Part shown: in pieces, positions 1-6,419 of the stretch
How positions within the stretch are numbered: the first letter of the stretch is position 1
How the letters are laid out: each line of letters opens with the position of its first letter
Assembly: GCA_026995955.1 (NCBI GenBank)
Contig: JALWNJ010000326.1
Span: forward strand, 1-10,595
DNA: 10,595 nt
Direction: 5' to 3'
From: Gammaproteobacteria bacterium
Lineage (GTDB): Bacteria > Pseudomonadota > Gammaproteobacteria > J044
Position numbers and translations under genes: made by a program
Notes under the pieces: generated by a model
Told to the model about the DNA's origin: nothing
Databases searched by the model: none
What the model saw: the letters and a program-made list of their open reading frames with translations, nothing else

Positions 1-1377
1 TTCCTGGCGCGCGACCGCTTCGGCATCAAGCCGCTGTACTACGCCCGGTCCGGCCCCGACTTCCTGTTCGCCTCCAACCTGCAGGCCCTGCTCGCCACCG
101 GCCGCATTGACACCCGCTTCGACGATGCCGCCCTGCACCACCTGTTCACCCTGCACGCGGTGGTCCCGGCGCCGCGCACCCTGTTCCTCGGCGTGCGCAA
201 GCTGCAGCCGGGCCACAGCCTGACCCTGCACCTGGACGGCCGCTGCACCCTGCGTCGGTACTGGAACCTGATCGCCCGCCGCGACGCCGTGCCGAGCAGC
301 GAGGAGGAATGGGTCGAGGCCATCCGCGACGGCCTGCGCAAGGCGGTGGAGCGGCGCATCCGCATCGCCGATGTGCCGGTGGGGGTGCTGCTTTCCGGCG
401 GGCTGGATTCCTCGCTGCTGGTGGGCCTGCTGGCCGAGGCCGGCGTCTCCGGGCTCAAGACCTTCACCGTCGGCTTCGAGGACCAGCCCGAGGAAAAGGG
501 CAGCGAATTCGAGTACTCCGATCCGGTGGCCGAGCGCTTCGCCACCGAGCACCACAAGTTCCATGTTCCCAACGACGAGGTGCTCGAGCGCCTGCCCGAG
601 GCCGTAGCAGCCATGTCGGAGCCCATGTTCGGGCAGGACGCGGTGGCCTTCTACCTGCTGGCCGAGCAGGTGTCGAAGGAGGTCAAGGCGGTGCAGTCCG
701 GGCAGGGCGCGGACGAGGTGTTCGGCGGCTACTTTTGGTATCCGCAAATGGCGAACGACCACGAGGGCACGCCGGTCGAGCGCTTCGCGCGCCACTACTA
801 CGACCGCGACCACGACGAGTGGCTGGAGATGATTGCCCCGCCCTGGCACACCAACGATGTCACCAGCGAGCTGCTGGCACCGGAGCTGGAATCGCCCTTT
901 GCCGAGGACTTCATCGACGCCGTGCTGCGGCTGGATGTCACCACCCTGATCGTGGACGACCCGGTCAAGCGGGTGGACAACATGACCATGGCCTGGGGGC
1001 TGGAGGCGCGCGTGCCCTTCCTCGACCACGAGCTGGTGGAGCTGGCGGCGCGCATGCCCTTTGACATGAAGTACCGCGAGGGGCACGGCGGCAAGTACGT
1101 GCTCAAGCGCATCGCCCGCGGCCTGATCCCGGATGTGGTCATCGACCGGCCCAAGGGCTACTTCCCGGTGCCGGCACTGAAGTACGTGCGCGGGCCGTTT
1201 CTCGAGTTCATGCGCGACATCCTGCACTCGCAGCGCTGCCGCGAACGCGGCCTCTACAACCCGGCCTATGTCGAACGCCTGCTCGAGGCACCGGAACGAC
1301 ACCTCACCCGCATCAAGGGCAGCAAGCTGTGGCACCTGGCGCTGTTCGAGTTCTGGCTGCAGCAGCGCGGGCTGTGA
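1..1377 (+). CDS. N-acetylglutaminylglutamine amidotransferase (asparagine synthase family), 5'-truncated by window edge
   Basis: Frame 1 is open from the first base, so the gene starts before the window. 458 C-terminal residues are visible; the family is usually near 590. They begin in the class II glutamine amidotransferase domain (ARDRFGIKPLYY). The asparagine-synthase domain follows with the ATP pyrophosphatase loop SGGLDSS (394-414), GQGADEVFGG (from 700) and VDNMTMAWGLEARVPFLDHE (from 973). The segments RPKGYFPVPALKY and RIKGSKLWHLALFEFWLQ near the C-terminus are typical of the NAGGN-forming subfamily rather than true AsnB. Family members use glutamine as nitrogen donor and ATP to amidate N-acetylglutaminylglutamine in the cytoplasm, giving the osmoprotectant dipeptide NAGGN. 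The usual partners, an ATP-grasp/GNAT NAGGN synthetase and an M42-type peptidase, are not downstream here. They may lie upstream of the window. No terminator with a T-run follows the stop. Confidence 0.92.
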   Translation, partial: FLARDRFGIKPLYYARSGPDFLFASNLQALLATGRIDTRFDDAALHHLFTLHAVVPAPRTLFLGVRKLQPGHSLTLHLDGRCTLRRYWNLIARRDAVPSSEEEWVEAIRDGLRKAVERRIRIADVPVGVLLSGGLDSSLLVGLLAEAGVSGLKTFTVGFEDQPEEKGSEFEYSDPVAERFATEHHKFHVPNDEVLERLPEAVAAMSEPMFGQDAVAFYLLAEQVSKEVKAVQSGQGADEVFGGYFWYPQMANDHEGTPVERFARHYYDRDHDEWLEMIAPPWHTNDVTSELLAPELESPFAEDFIDAVLRLDVTTLIVDDPVKRVDNMTMAWGLEARVPFLDHELVELAARMPFDMKYREGHGGKYVLKRIARGLIPDVVIDRPKGYFPVPALKYVRGPFLEFMRDILHSQRCRERGLYNPAYVERLLEAPERHLTRIKGSKLWHLALFEFWLQQRGL

Positions 1378-1389
1378 CGGGGCGGGTGT

Positions 1390-1416
1390 GTGAAATCGCG
1401 CAACAGCGCGTGAAAT
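1390..1416. promoter_or_regulatory. Candidate activator-binding site upstream of the copper receptor
   Basis: Two copies of GTGAAAT (1390-1396 and 1410-1416) are exactly 20 bp apart and flank a perfect 5-bp inverted repeat CGCGC/GCGCG with a 4-base spacer (1397-1410). The centre is about 98 bp upstream of the start site predicted from the sigma-54 promoter at 1476-1490, a typical distance for a bacterial enhancer-binding protein site. There is no T-tract, so it does not look like a terminator for the preceding gene. A role as activator site is inference. Confidence 0.3.
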
Positions 1417-1475
1417 GCCACGGACCACAACCACTCCCCCCACCCAAAACCCCAAAATAACAACGAGTTAGAAAC

Positions 1476-1490
1476 TGGCACACCGTTTGC
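1476..1490 (+). promoter_or_regulatory. Sigma-54 (-24/-12) promoter for the copper receptor
   Basis: TGGCAC (1476-1481), five bases, then TTGC (1487-1490) is an exact match to the sigma-54 core. The GG and GC doublets have the required 12-bp offset. The start site would be near 1502, giving a leader of about 33 nt that includes the CGGAGG ribosome-binding site (1521-1526). An IHF-like core lies just upstream at 1458-1470 (TAACAA-N4-TTA, one mismatch to WATCAANNNNTTR). No comparable sigma-70 hexamer pair stands out in this gap. The match is seen directly; use by RpoN is inferred. Confidence 0.72.
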
Positions 1491-1534
1491 CTTTCCGGGT
1501 TGAAGACAACAACCCCTACTCGGAGGCACTCGGC

Positions 1535-3589
1535 ATGAAACGCACTCTGCTCGCCCTGCTGGCCGGCACACTCCCCCTGGGCCTTGCGGCGCAGACCACC
1601 CAGCTCCCCAACATCGTGGTCATCGGCGCCCCGGAAGGCGAACCCAACGAAACCGAACTGACCCCCATCGAATCGCCGGGTGTCGCCGTCGATGGCGGCG
1701 AGATCCTGCGCAGCGTCCCCGGCGTGGACGCGGGCCGCATGGGCGGCCACGGTCTGGAGCCGGTCATCCGCGGCCAGAGCCAGGACCGCATCAATGTGCT
1801 GCTCGATGGCGCCTATGTGTTCGGCGGCTGCCCCAACCGCATGGACCCGCCCAGCACCTACGCCAATACCCTCATCTACGACCGCGTGCGCGTCATCAAG
1901 GGGGTGCAGACCCTGCTGTGGGGCGCCGGCGGCAGTGGCGGCACGGTGCTGTTCGAGCGCGACACCCATGTGCCCGAAAAGGGCTGGGGGCTGCGCTACG
2001 GCCTGGCGGGTGCCAGCAACGGGCTCGACCACGAGGCCGGCATCGATGCCGTGCTCGGCGGCGAACGGGGCTGGCTGCGCCTGTTCGGCTCCGATGCCAA
2101 GGCCGGCAACTACCGCGACGGCAATGGCGACGAGGTGCGCTCGGCCTGGAAGGACCGCAAGGCAGCCGCCAGCGCCGGGCTGGCCCTGGGCGAGCGCTCG
2201 CGCATCGAACTGGGGATCGACCACGACCGCACCCGCGATGTGCTCTACGCCGGGGCCGGCATGGATTCACCCGAGGCCACGGCCGACACGGCCCGCATCC
2301 GATTCGAACACGAATTTGCCGATGGGCCATTCGAGCAGCTGGAGCTGCAGGTCTCGAGCAGCCGCGTGCAGCATCTGATGGACAACTACAGCCTGCGCCC
2401 CAACACCGGCATGTGGGCCAGGGTGGACAGCCAATCCGACACCGACAGCGGCAGACTGCTGGTGGACCTGGGCATCGGCGAATGGTCGCTGACCACGGGC
2501 ATCGACTGGATGAACAATCGCCGCGATGCCCCGCGCCTCACCGGCATGGCCGGGATGGAACCGAGCACCCTCAACTCCGTGCTGTGGCCGGATGCCCGCA
2601 TCGAGCGCATCGGACTGGTGGTGGAGGGTGAACGGCCGCTGGGCGAGGCGGGGCTGCTGAAGGCCGGCCTGCGCTACGACCAGGTACGCCACGAGGCGCG
2701 CAAGGCCGATGTCGATCCGGCCGGCATGCCGATGTCGCCCAACCAGCTCTATCAGCTCTACTACGGCAGCCGCGCCGAATCCGGCACGGACCACAACCTG
2801 GGCCTGCTGCTGCGCTACGAACGGGATCTGGACGAAGGCCTCAAGCTGTTCACGGGACTGAGCCGCAGCGTGCGCAGCCCCGATGCCACCGAACGCTACC
2901 TGGCTGCCAATGGCATGACACCCGACCAGCGCTGGGTCGGCAACCCGGACCTGGTACCCGAGGCCCATCACCAGATCGACGGTGGACTGGCCTGGAAGAC
3001 GCGCAACGGCCGCGCCAGCATGGTGGTCTATGCCGATTTCGTGCGTGACTACATCCTGCGCGACCGCGCCCACGGGCAGGTCGGCATCCTGCAAAGCGAC
3101 AACGCCAGTATCTACCGCAATGTCTCCGCGCGGCTGATCGGTGCCGAGCTGGAAGCGGCCCGGACGCTGGGGGCAGGCTTCAGCCTCGGCGGTGACCTTG
3201 CCTGGGTACGCGCCGACAACACCACCGACGATCGCCCCATTGCCCAGACCCCGCCATTGCATGGCAGCCTGCGTCTGGATCACAGGCGGCAAGCACTCGA
3301 GCTGGGCAGCCGCCTGCGCTGGGCCGCGCGCCAGACGCGGGTAGAGGACGACCCCGCCACCGACAGCGGGCTGGATGCCCGCCAGACCCCGGGCTGGGCC
3401 GTGCTCGACCTCTACGGCAGCTACCGCTTCGGTCGCCAGGCCACGCTCTCGGCCGGCATCGACAACCTGTTCGACCGCGCCTACGCCAACCACCTCAACC
3501 GGGCCAACCAGGACCCCTTCAACCCGACCCCGGTTCAGGTCAACGAACCCGGGCGCAATGTCTGGCTGCGCCTGCACGGCCGGTTCTGA
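1535..3589 (+). CDS. oprC: TonB-dependent copper receptor, OprC/NosA family
   Basis: 684-residue outer-membrane receptor. The ATG at 1535 has CGGAGG eight bases upstream and opens a signal peptide (MKRTLLALLAGTLPLGLAA, cleavage near residue 19). A TTG at 1487 extends the frame but is itself the -12 element of the promoter. A TonB-box-like NIVVIG (26-31) leads into the plug domain: PVIRGQSQDRINVLLDG, then GGCPNRMDPPSTYA, then the family-typical DRVRVIKGVQTLLWGAGGSGG. The barrel ends in a terminal Phe (LRLHGRF). CPNRM (C99, M103) in the plug and HLM (H280, M282) in a barrel loop reproduce the CxxxM and HxM copper ligands of Pseudomonas OprC. The protein should bind copper at the cell surface and import it using TonB energy. 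The sigma-54 promoter, G-poor upstream tract and strong terminator suggest a separately controlled single gene. Confidence is high for the family, and moderate that copper is the sole substrate. Confidence 0.93.
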   Translation: MKRTLLALLAGTLPLGLAAQTTQLPNIVVIGAPEGEPNETELTPIESPGVAVDGGEILRSVPGVDAGRMGGHGLEPVIRGQSQDRINVLLDGAYVFGGCPNRMDPPSTYANTLIYDRVRVIKGVQTLLWGAGGSGGTVLFERDTHVPEKGWGLRYGLAGASNGLDHEAGIDAVLGGERGWLRLFGSDAKAGNYRDGNGDEVRSAWKDRKAAASAGLALGERSRIELGIDHDRTRDVLYAGAGMDSPEATADTARIRFEHEFADGPFEQLELQVSSSRVQHLMDNYSLRPNTGMWARVDSQSDTDSGRLLVDLGIGEWSLTTGIDWMNNRRDAPRLTGMAGMEPSTLNSVLWPDARIERIGLVVEGERPLGEAGLLKAGLRYDQVRHEARKADVDPAGMPMSPNQLYQLYYGSRAESGTDHNLGLLLRYERDLDEGLKLFTGLSRSVRSPDATERYLAANGMTPDQRWVGNPDLVPEAHHQIDGGLAWKTRNGRASMVVYADFVRDYILRDRAHGQVGILQSDNASIYRNVSARLIGAELEAARTLGAGFSLGGDLAWVRADNTTDDRPIAQTPPLHGSLRLDHRRQALELGSRLRWAARQTRVEDDPATDSGLDARQTPGWAVLDLYGSYRFGRQATLSAGIDNLFDRAYANHLNRANQDPFNPTPVQVNEPGRNVWLRLHGRF

Positions 3590-3624
3590 TCCATCCCATC
3601 GTCCCACACCCTCCGATCTGCCCC

Positions 3625-3645
3625 GCCCCGTGCGGGGCCTTTTTT
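3625..3645 (+). terminator. Rho-independent terminator of the copper receptor gene
   Basis: A GCCCC/GGGGC stem (3625-3629 and 3634-3638) with a GTGC loop is followed by CC (the first C belongs to the stem) and a run of six T (3640-3645). It lies 35 bp after the stop codon and separates the receptor from the downstream cyclase, so the cyclase needs its own promoter. Confidence 0.9.
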
Positions 3646-3662
3646 GCGTCGAAAAACCGTCA

Positions 3663-3691
3663 TGCCGGCGGCAAGGGCTTGCCGCCCGGCA
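3663..3691. repeat. Nested palindrome between the receptor terminator and the cyclase promoter
   Basis: Outer arms TGCCGG (3663-3668) and CCGGCA (3686-3691) enclose inner arms CGGCAAG/CTTGCCG (3669-3675 and 3678-3684) with a two-base centre and one unpaired C. No T-tract follows. The centre is about 107 bp upstream of the predicted cyclase start site. It could be an enhancer-type protein site, a REP-like intergenic palindrome, or an mRNA hairpin. A second palindrome with the same outer arms occurs at 10477-10512. Confidence 0.5.
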
Positions 3692-3757
3692 GCGTCAATC
3701 TTCCGTCACCCCTAAAAAATCCATCGCAAGCGATTGATCAATAGTGGTTTTTACAGT

Positions 3758-3772
3758 TGGCACGAATCTCGC
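3758..3772 (+). promoter_or_regulatory. Sigma-54-like (-24/-12) promoter for the diguanylate cyclase
   Basis: TTGGCACG (3757-3764) followed by TCGCA (3769-3773) matches the extended sigma-54 consensus except for one base in the -12 element (TCGC for TTGC). The 12-bp GG-to-GC offset is kept. The start site would be near 3784, 27 nt before the ATG at 3811. Upstream are the palindromes ATCGC-AA-GCGAT (3723-3734) and ATTGATCAAT (3733-3742). A minus-strand IHF-like core with one mismatch (3727-3739) overlaps both. The terminator at 3625-3645 blocks read-through, so a promoter is expected here. Confidence 0.6.
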
Positions 3773-3810
3773 AAGTCTTGCCACGGGTTCACGCAACAAG
3801 GCCAGCGACA

Positions 3811-4725
3811 ATGATCCACAACAATCCGGAAGCCGGCATCAAGGAGCACCATGGCGCACTGGGCGCCATGCCCGTCCCCAGCCAGACGCCGCGGTTCGAT
3901 GCCACGGCCAAGGGCGTGGAACTGCTGCAGACGCTGCAGACCACGCTCGACCTGGAACAGATCATCGGGCTGTTCTCCAATGTCATCCTCGAGGCCATCC
4001 CGCACGAGGGCTACCGCTTCCGCCACGAGGGTCTGGCGCTGGACTTCTCCGAGGGGCGCCAGTCGCGCCACCAGGCCAGCTACAACCTGAGCCTGGAGGA
4101 CGAGCATCTGGGGCAACTCACCCTGTACCGCAACTGGAAGTTCCGGGACGACGAGCTGGCCAACCTCGAGCTGCTGCTGGGCCAGCTCGTCTACCCGCTC
4201 CGCAACGGCATCCGCTACCTGCAGGCCGTGGAGTCGGCCTTCCACGACCCGCTGACCGGCCTGCGCAACCGCAGCTCGATGGAGATCGAGACCCCGCGCA
4301 TGCTTGAGCTGGCCCGGCGCCACAATCTGCCGCTGTGCCTGCTGATGATCGACATCGACCACTTCAAGCGCATCAACGACACCCACGGCCACCTCTGTGG
4401 CGACGAGATCCTGAAGAAGGTCGGCGACATCGTGCGCCACACCGTGCGCGCCAGCGACATGGCCTTCCGCTTCGGCGGCGAGGAGATCGCCGTGCTGCTG
4501 CCCAACTGCAACCCGGAGGGCGCGCACCGCCTGGCTGAACGGCTGCGCGACCGGATCCAGGCGCAGGCCTACTGCGAGGCCCGTGATCTGGAGGTGACGG
4601 TGAGCATCGGCATCAGCGCCCTGCAGACCGGCGACAGCCGCGACGACCTGTTCCGCCGTGCCGACGAGGCGCTCTACCGCGCCAAGGCCAATGGCCGCAA
4701 CCGGGTCGAAACCAGCCCGGCCTGA
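3811..4725 (+). CDS. GAF-like/GGDEF diguanylate cyclase with GGEEI active-site variant
   Basis: 304 residues, no signal peptide or membrane segment, hence cytoplasmic. Residues about 33-140 form a small GAF-like sensory module ending in a helix that leads into the catalytic domain. The GGDEF domain starts at DPLTGLRNR (146-154), with DIDHFKRINDTHGH (181-194) carrying metal- and substrate-binding residues. The active loop is GGEEI (222-226), with Ile in place of the usual Phe. An intact RxxD product-inhibition site (RASD, 213-216) sits the canonical five residues upstream. It should convert two GTP to cyclic-di-GMP with feedback inhibition; whether the Ile lowers activity cannot be read from sequence. 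The ATG at 3811 has a weak AAGG upstream. The more 5' TTG at 3757 lies inside the sigma-54-like promoter and is unlikely to be the start. The input signal of the GAF-like part is unknown. Confidence 0.92.
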   Translation: MIHNNPEAGIKEHHGALGAMPVPSQTPRFDATAKGVELLQTLQTTLDLEQIIGLFSNVILEAIPHEGYRFRHEGLALDFSEGRQSRHQASYNLSLEDEHLGQLTLYRNWKFRDDELANLELLLGQLVYPLRNGIRYLQAVESAFHDPLTGLRNRSSMEIETPRMLELARRHNLPLCLLMIDIDHFKRINDTHGHLCGDEILKKVGDIVRHTVRASDMAFRFGGEEIAVLLPNCNPEGAHRLAERLRDRIQAQAYCEARDLEVTVSIGISALQTGDSRDDLFRRADEALYRAKANGRNRVETSPA

Positions 4726-4757
4726 GCCACTACCTGTTCAAAGCCCGCCCGGCACCC

Positions 4758-4763
4758 TATCAT
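4758..4763 (+). promoter_or_regulatory. Possible -10 element giving a near-leaderless transcript
   Basis: TATCAT lies seven bases before the moeB-like ATG at 4770, so a transcript from it would begin at or near the start codon. The -35 side is poor (TGTTCA with a 17-base spacer). No Shine-Dalgarno sequence is visible in the 44-bp gap. Read-through from the cyclase gene is the simpler alternative. Confidence 0.25.
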
Positions 4764-4769
4764 CGGGAC

Positions 4770-5531
4770 ATGGAACTCGATGACGACCGGCTGCTGCGCT
4801 ATTCCCGCCAGATCATGCTGCCGCAGGTGGATGCCGCGGGCCAGCAGCGCCTGCTCGACAGCCATGCCCTGGTGATCGGCGTCGGTGGGCTGGGCTCGCC
4901 GGCGGCGCTGTACCTGGCGGCGGCCGGCGTGGGCCGGCTCACCCTGGTCGATCACGACCGGGTGGAACTGTCCAACCTGCAACGCCAGATCCTGCACGGC
5001 ACCCCCGACCTCGGCCGGCCCAAGGTCGACTCCGCCCGCGACCGGCTGCAACACATCGATCCCGAGCTGGACCTGCGCAGCGTGGACCACAAGCTCGAGG
5101 GCGCGGCCCTGACCGAGGCCTGCCGGGAGGCGGATGTGGTGCTCGACTGCACCGACGGCTTCGAGGCGCGCCACGGCATCAACCGTGCCTGCCTGGAGAG
5201 TGGCACCCCGCTGGTGTCGGCGGCGGTGATCCGCATGGAGGGGCAGCTCTCGGTGTTCGACCCGCGGGATCCCGAGGCCCCCTGCTATGCCTGCCTGTAC
5301 CCGGAACAGGGCGAGGACCCGCCCGGTACCTGCAGCGAGAACGGCGTGCTGGCCCCGGTGGCCGGCCTGCTCGGCTGCCTGCAGGCTACCGAGGCCATCA
5401 AGCTGCTGCTGGGTCTGCCGGTGCTGCGCGGTGAGCTGTTGCTGGTGGACGCGCTGCAGATGCAGTTCCGCCGCATGAGCCTGCCGCGCGACCCGGCCTG
5501 CCCGGTCTGCGCCCACCGCCCCGCGGCCTGA
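4770..5531 (+). CDS. moeB: HesA/MoeB/ThiF family adenylyltransferase, probably molybdopterin-synthase adenylyltransferase
   Basis: 253 residues, the normal length for stand-alone MoeB/ThiF, with no C-terminal rhodanese domain. The opening LLRYSRQIMLPQVD is the standard family start and supports the ATG at 4770 despite a weak ribosome-binding site. The Rossmann loop GVGGLG (37-42), DHDRVELSNLQRQ (61-73, with Asn69 and Arg72), Lys85 and DCTDGF (126-131) form the ATP-Mg site. Two CxxC pairs (C172/C175 and C244/C247) bind structural zinc. C188 in TCSENG aligns with the crossover-loop cysteine used by ThiF. The enzyme adenylates the C-terminal GlyGly of a ubiquitin-like sulfur carrier (MoaD or ThiS), activating it for thiocarboxylate formation. 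No moa or thi gene lies nearby, so MoeB versus ThiF cannot be settled from context. It is 44 bp after the cyclase and converges on the persulfide dioxygenase gene. Confidence 0.87.
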   Translation: MELDDDRLLRYSRQIMLPQVDAAGQQRLLDSHALVIGVGGLGSPAALYLAAAGVGRLTLVDHDRVELSNLQRQILHGTPDLGRPKVDSARDRLQHIDPELDLRSVDHKLEGAALTEACREADVVLDCTDGFEARHGINRACLESGTPLVSAAVIRMEGQLSVFDPRDPEAPCYACLYPEQGEDPPGTCSENGVLAPVAGLLGCLQATEAIKLLLGLPVLRGELLLVDALQMQFRRMSLPRDPACPVCAHRPAA

Positions 5532-5548
5532 ACCGCAGCGCTTCGGCG

Positions 5549-5578
5549 GCCCCGAGCTGGGGGCTGAGCGTTCAGCCC
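5549..5578. other. Overlapping hairpins in the convergent gap
   Basis: Two alternative stems share bases: GCCCC/GGGGC (5549-5553 with 5560-5564) and a perfect 7-bp GGGCTGA/TCAGCCC (5561-5567 with 5572-5578, loop GCGT). The second covers the stop codon of the minus-strand gene. Neither has a T-run, so they may act as 3'-end barriers for the two converging transcripts rather than as classic terminators. Confidence 0.4.
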
Positions 5579-6321
5579 TGGTCGTGCGCCTCGCAGGGCT
5601 TGCGGTACTCCTCCGGCACATTGTCCGGGCATACGCCGCACTGCTCGTTGCCGGGCACCGCGAAGTCGATCTTGCGCGGATAGGGCAGGTTCAGGTTTTC
5701 CATGATCTCAACGAACTCGTCCTCGCTCTTGCCGGCGAGATAGGGGTTGCGCTTCTTCTCCTGGGCGATGGACGACACGAAGCGGCCCTCGTAGTCGTGC
5801 GCCGGATAGACCAGCGTCTCGTCCGGCAGGGTAAAGAGCTTTTCGGTGATGCTGCGGTACAGGGCGCGCGCATCGCCGGACTGGAAGTCGGTACGCCCGC
5901 AGGCGTCGATGAGCAGGGCATCGCCGGTGAACACCATCTTCTGCGTGCCGTTGTCGATGAGATAAGCGAAGTGATGGTCGGTATGCCCCGGCGTGTACAG
6001 GCCATACAGCTCGAGGTTGCCGATGCGAAACGCCCTGCCCTCCTCGATGCCGATGTCCACGCACCCGAACTTCGCCTTCTCCGGATACACGATGCGGCTG
6101 CCCAGCATCGACTTCAGGCGCCGGGCGCCGGTGAGGTGATCCGCATGCACATGGGTGTCGATGGTGTAGGCGAGCTTAAGGCCCATCTCCTGCAGCAGTT
6201 TCGCGTCGCGCTCGGCGGTATCCAGCACCGGGTCGATCAGCGCCGCCTCGCCGGTCTCCGGATCGGCGATGAGGTAGGTATAGGTGGAAGAATCGGGTTC
6301 GAAGAGCTGTCGGAAGATCAT
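5572..6321 (-). CDS. ETHE1-like persulfide dioxygenase (metallo-beta-lactamase fold)
   Basis: 249 residues, cytoplasmic. The start at 6321 is fixed by AGGAGG eight bases upstream; a longer frame reaching 6387 would run into the divergent promoter region. The metal motif THVHADH (H57, H59, D61, H62), PGHTDHH (H113), [15 protein letters not shown] (D134) and PAHDYEGR (H175) follow in family order. The CGRTDFQ segment is characteristic of ETHE1-type enzymes rather than of glyoxalase II. These mononuclear-iron enzymes oxidise glutathione persulfide to sulfite and glutathione and so detoxify sulfide-derived sulfane sulfur. The C-terminus has CGVC (C228, C231) and C243, a small cysteine group that may be redox-active or simply a subfamily trait. 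It is divergent from glyoxalase I with 98 bp between the starts; no convincing sigma-70 promoter was found there. Confidence 0.9.
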   Translation of the reverse strand: MIFRQLFEPDSSTYTYLIADPETGEAALIDPVLDTAERDAKLLQEMGLKLAYTIDTHVHADHLTGARRLKSMLGSRIVYPEKAKFGCVDIGIEEGRAFRIGNLELYGLYTPGHTDHHFAYLIDNGTQKMVFTGDALLIDACGRTDFQSGDARALYRSITEKLFTLPDETLVYPAHDYEGRFVSSIAQEKKRNPYLAGKSEDEFVEIMENLNLPYPRKIDFAVPGNEQCGVCPDNVPEEYRKPCEAHDQG

Positions 6322-6419
6322 GTGCCTTGCCTCCTGCAATGTGGTGTCGTTGGATGACAGCTTGGGGCCCGAGGCGGCACAATTCAAGCAATACGGGCAG
6401 ACAACCAGGGAGAAACCCC

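Noticed and set aside
1397..1410. Terminator for the NAGGN amidotransferase gene
   Set aside because: The CGCGC/GCGCG stem is short and has no following T-run.
1487..1534. TTG at 1487 as the start of the copper receptor
   Set aside because: It is the -12 element of the sigma-54 promoter and would put 16 charged and polar residues before the signal peptide. The ATG at 1535 has a good ribosome-binding site and a clean signal peptide.
3662..3715. 17-codon open frame starting with ATG at 3662
   Set aside because: It has no ribosome-binding site and lies across the palindrome.
3757..3810. TTG at 3757 as the start of the diguanylate cyclase
   Set aside because: It lies inside the sigma-54-like promoter and upstream of the predicted transcript start.
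3851..4090. ATG at 3851 with a good AAGGAG upstream, as a separate small gene
   Set aside because: It is in a different frame from the cyclase and gives an Arg/Pro/Ala-rich 79-residue product typical of an out-of-frame reading in GC-rich DNA. The short spacing and position look coincidental.
5572..6321. Glyoxalase II as the identity of the metallo-beta-lactamase-fold gene next to gloA
   Set aside because: The motif set, especially CGRTDF after the GDALLID block, fits ETHE1-type persulfide dioxygenase better than hydroxyacylglutathione hydrolase.
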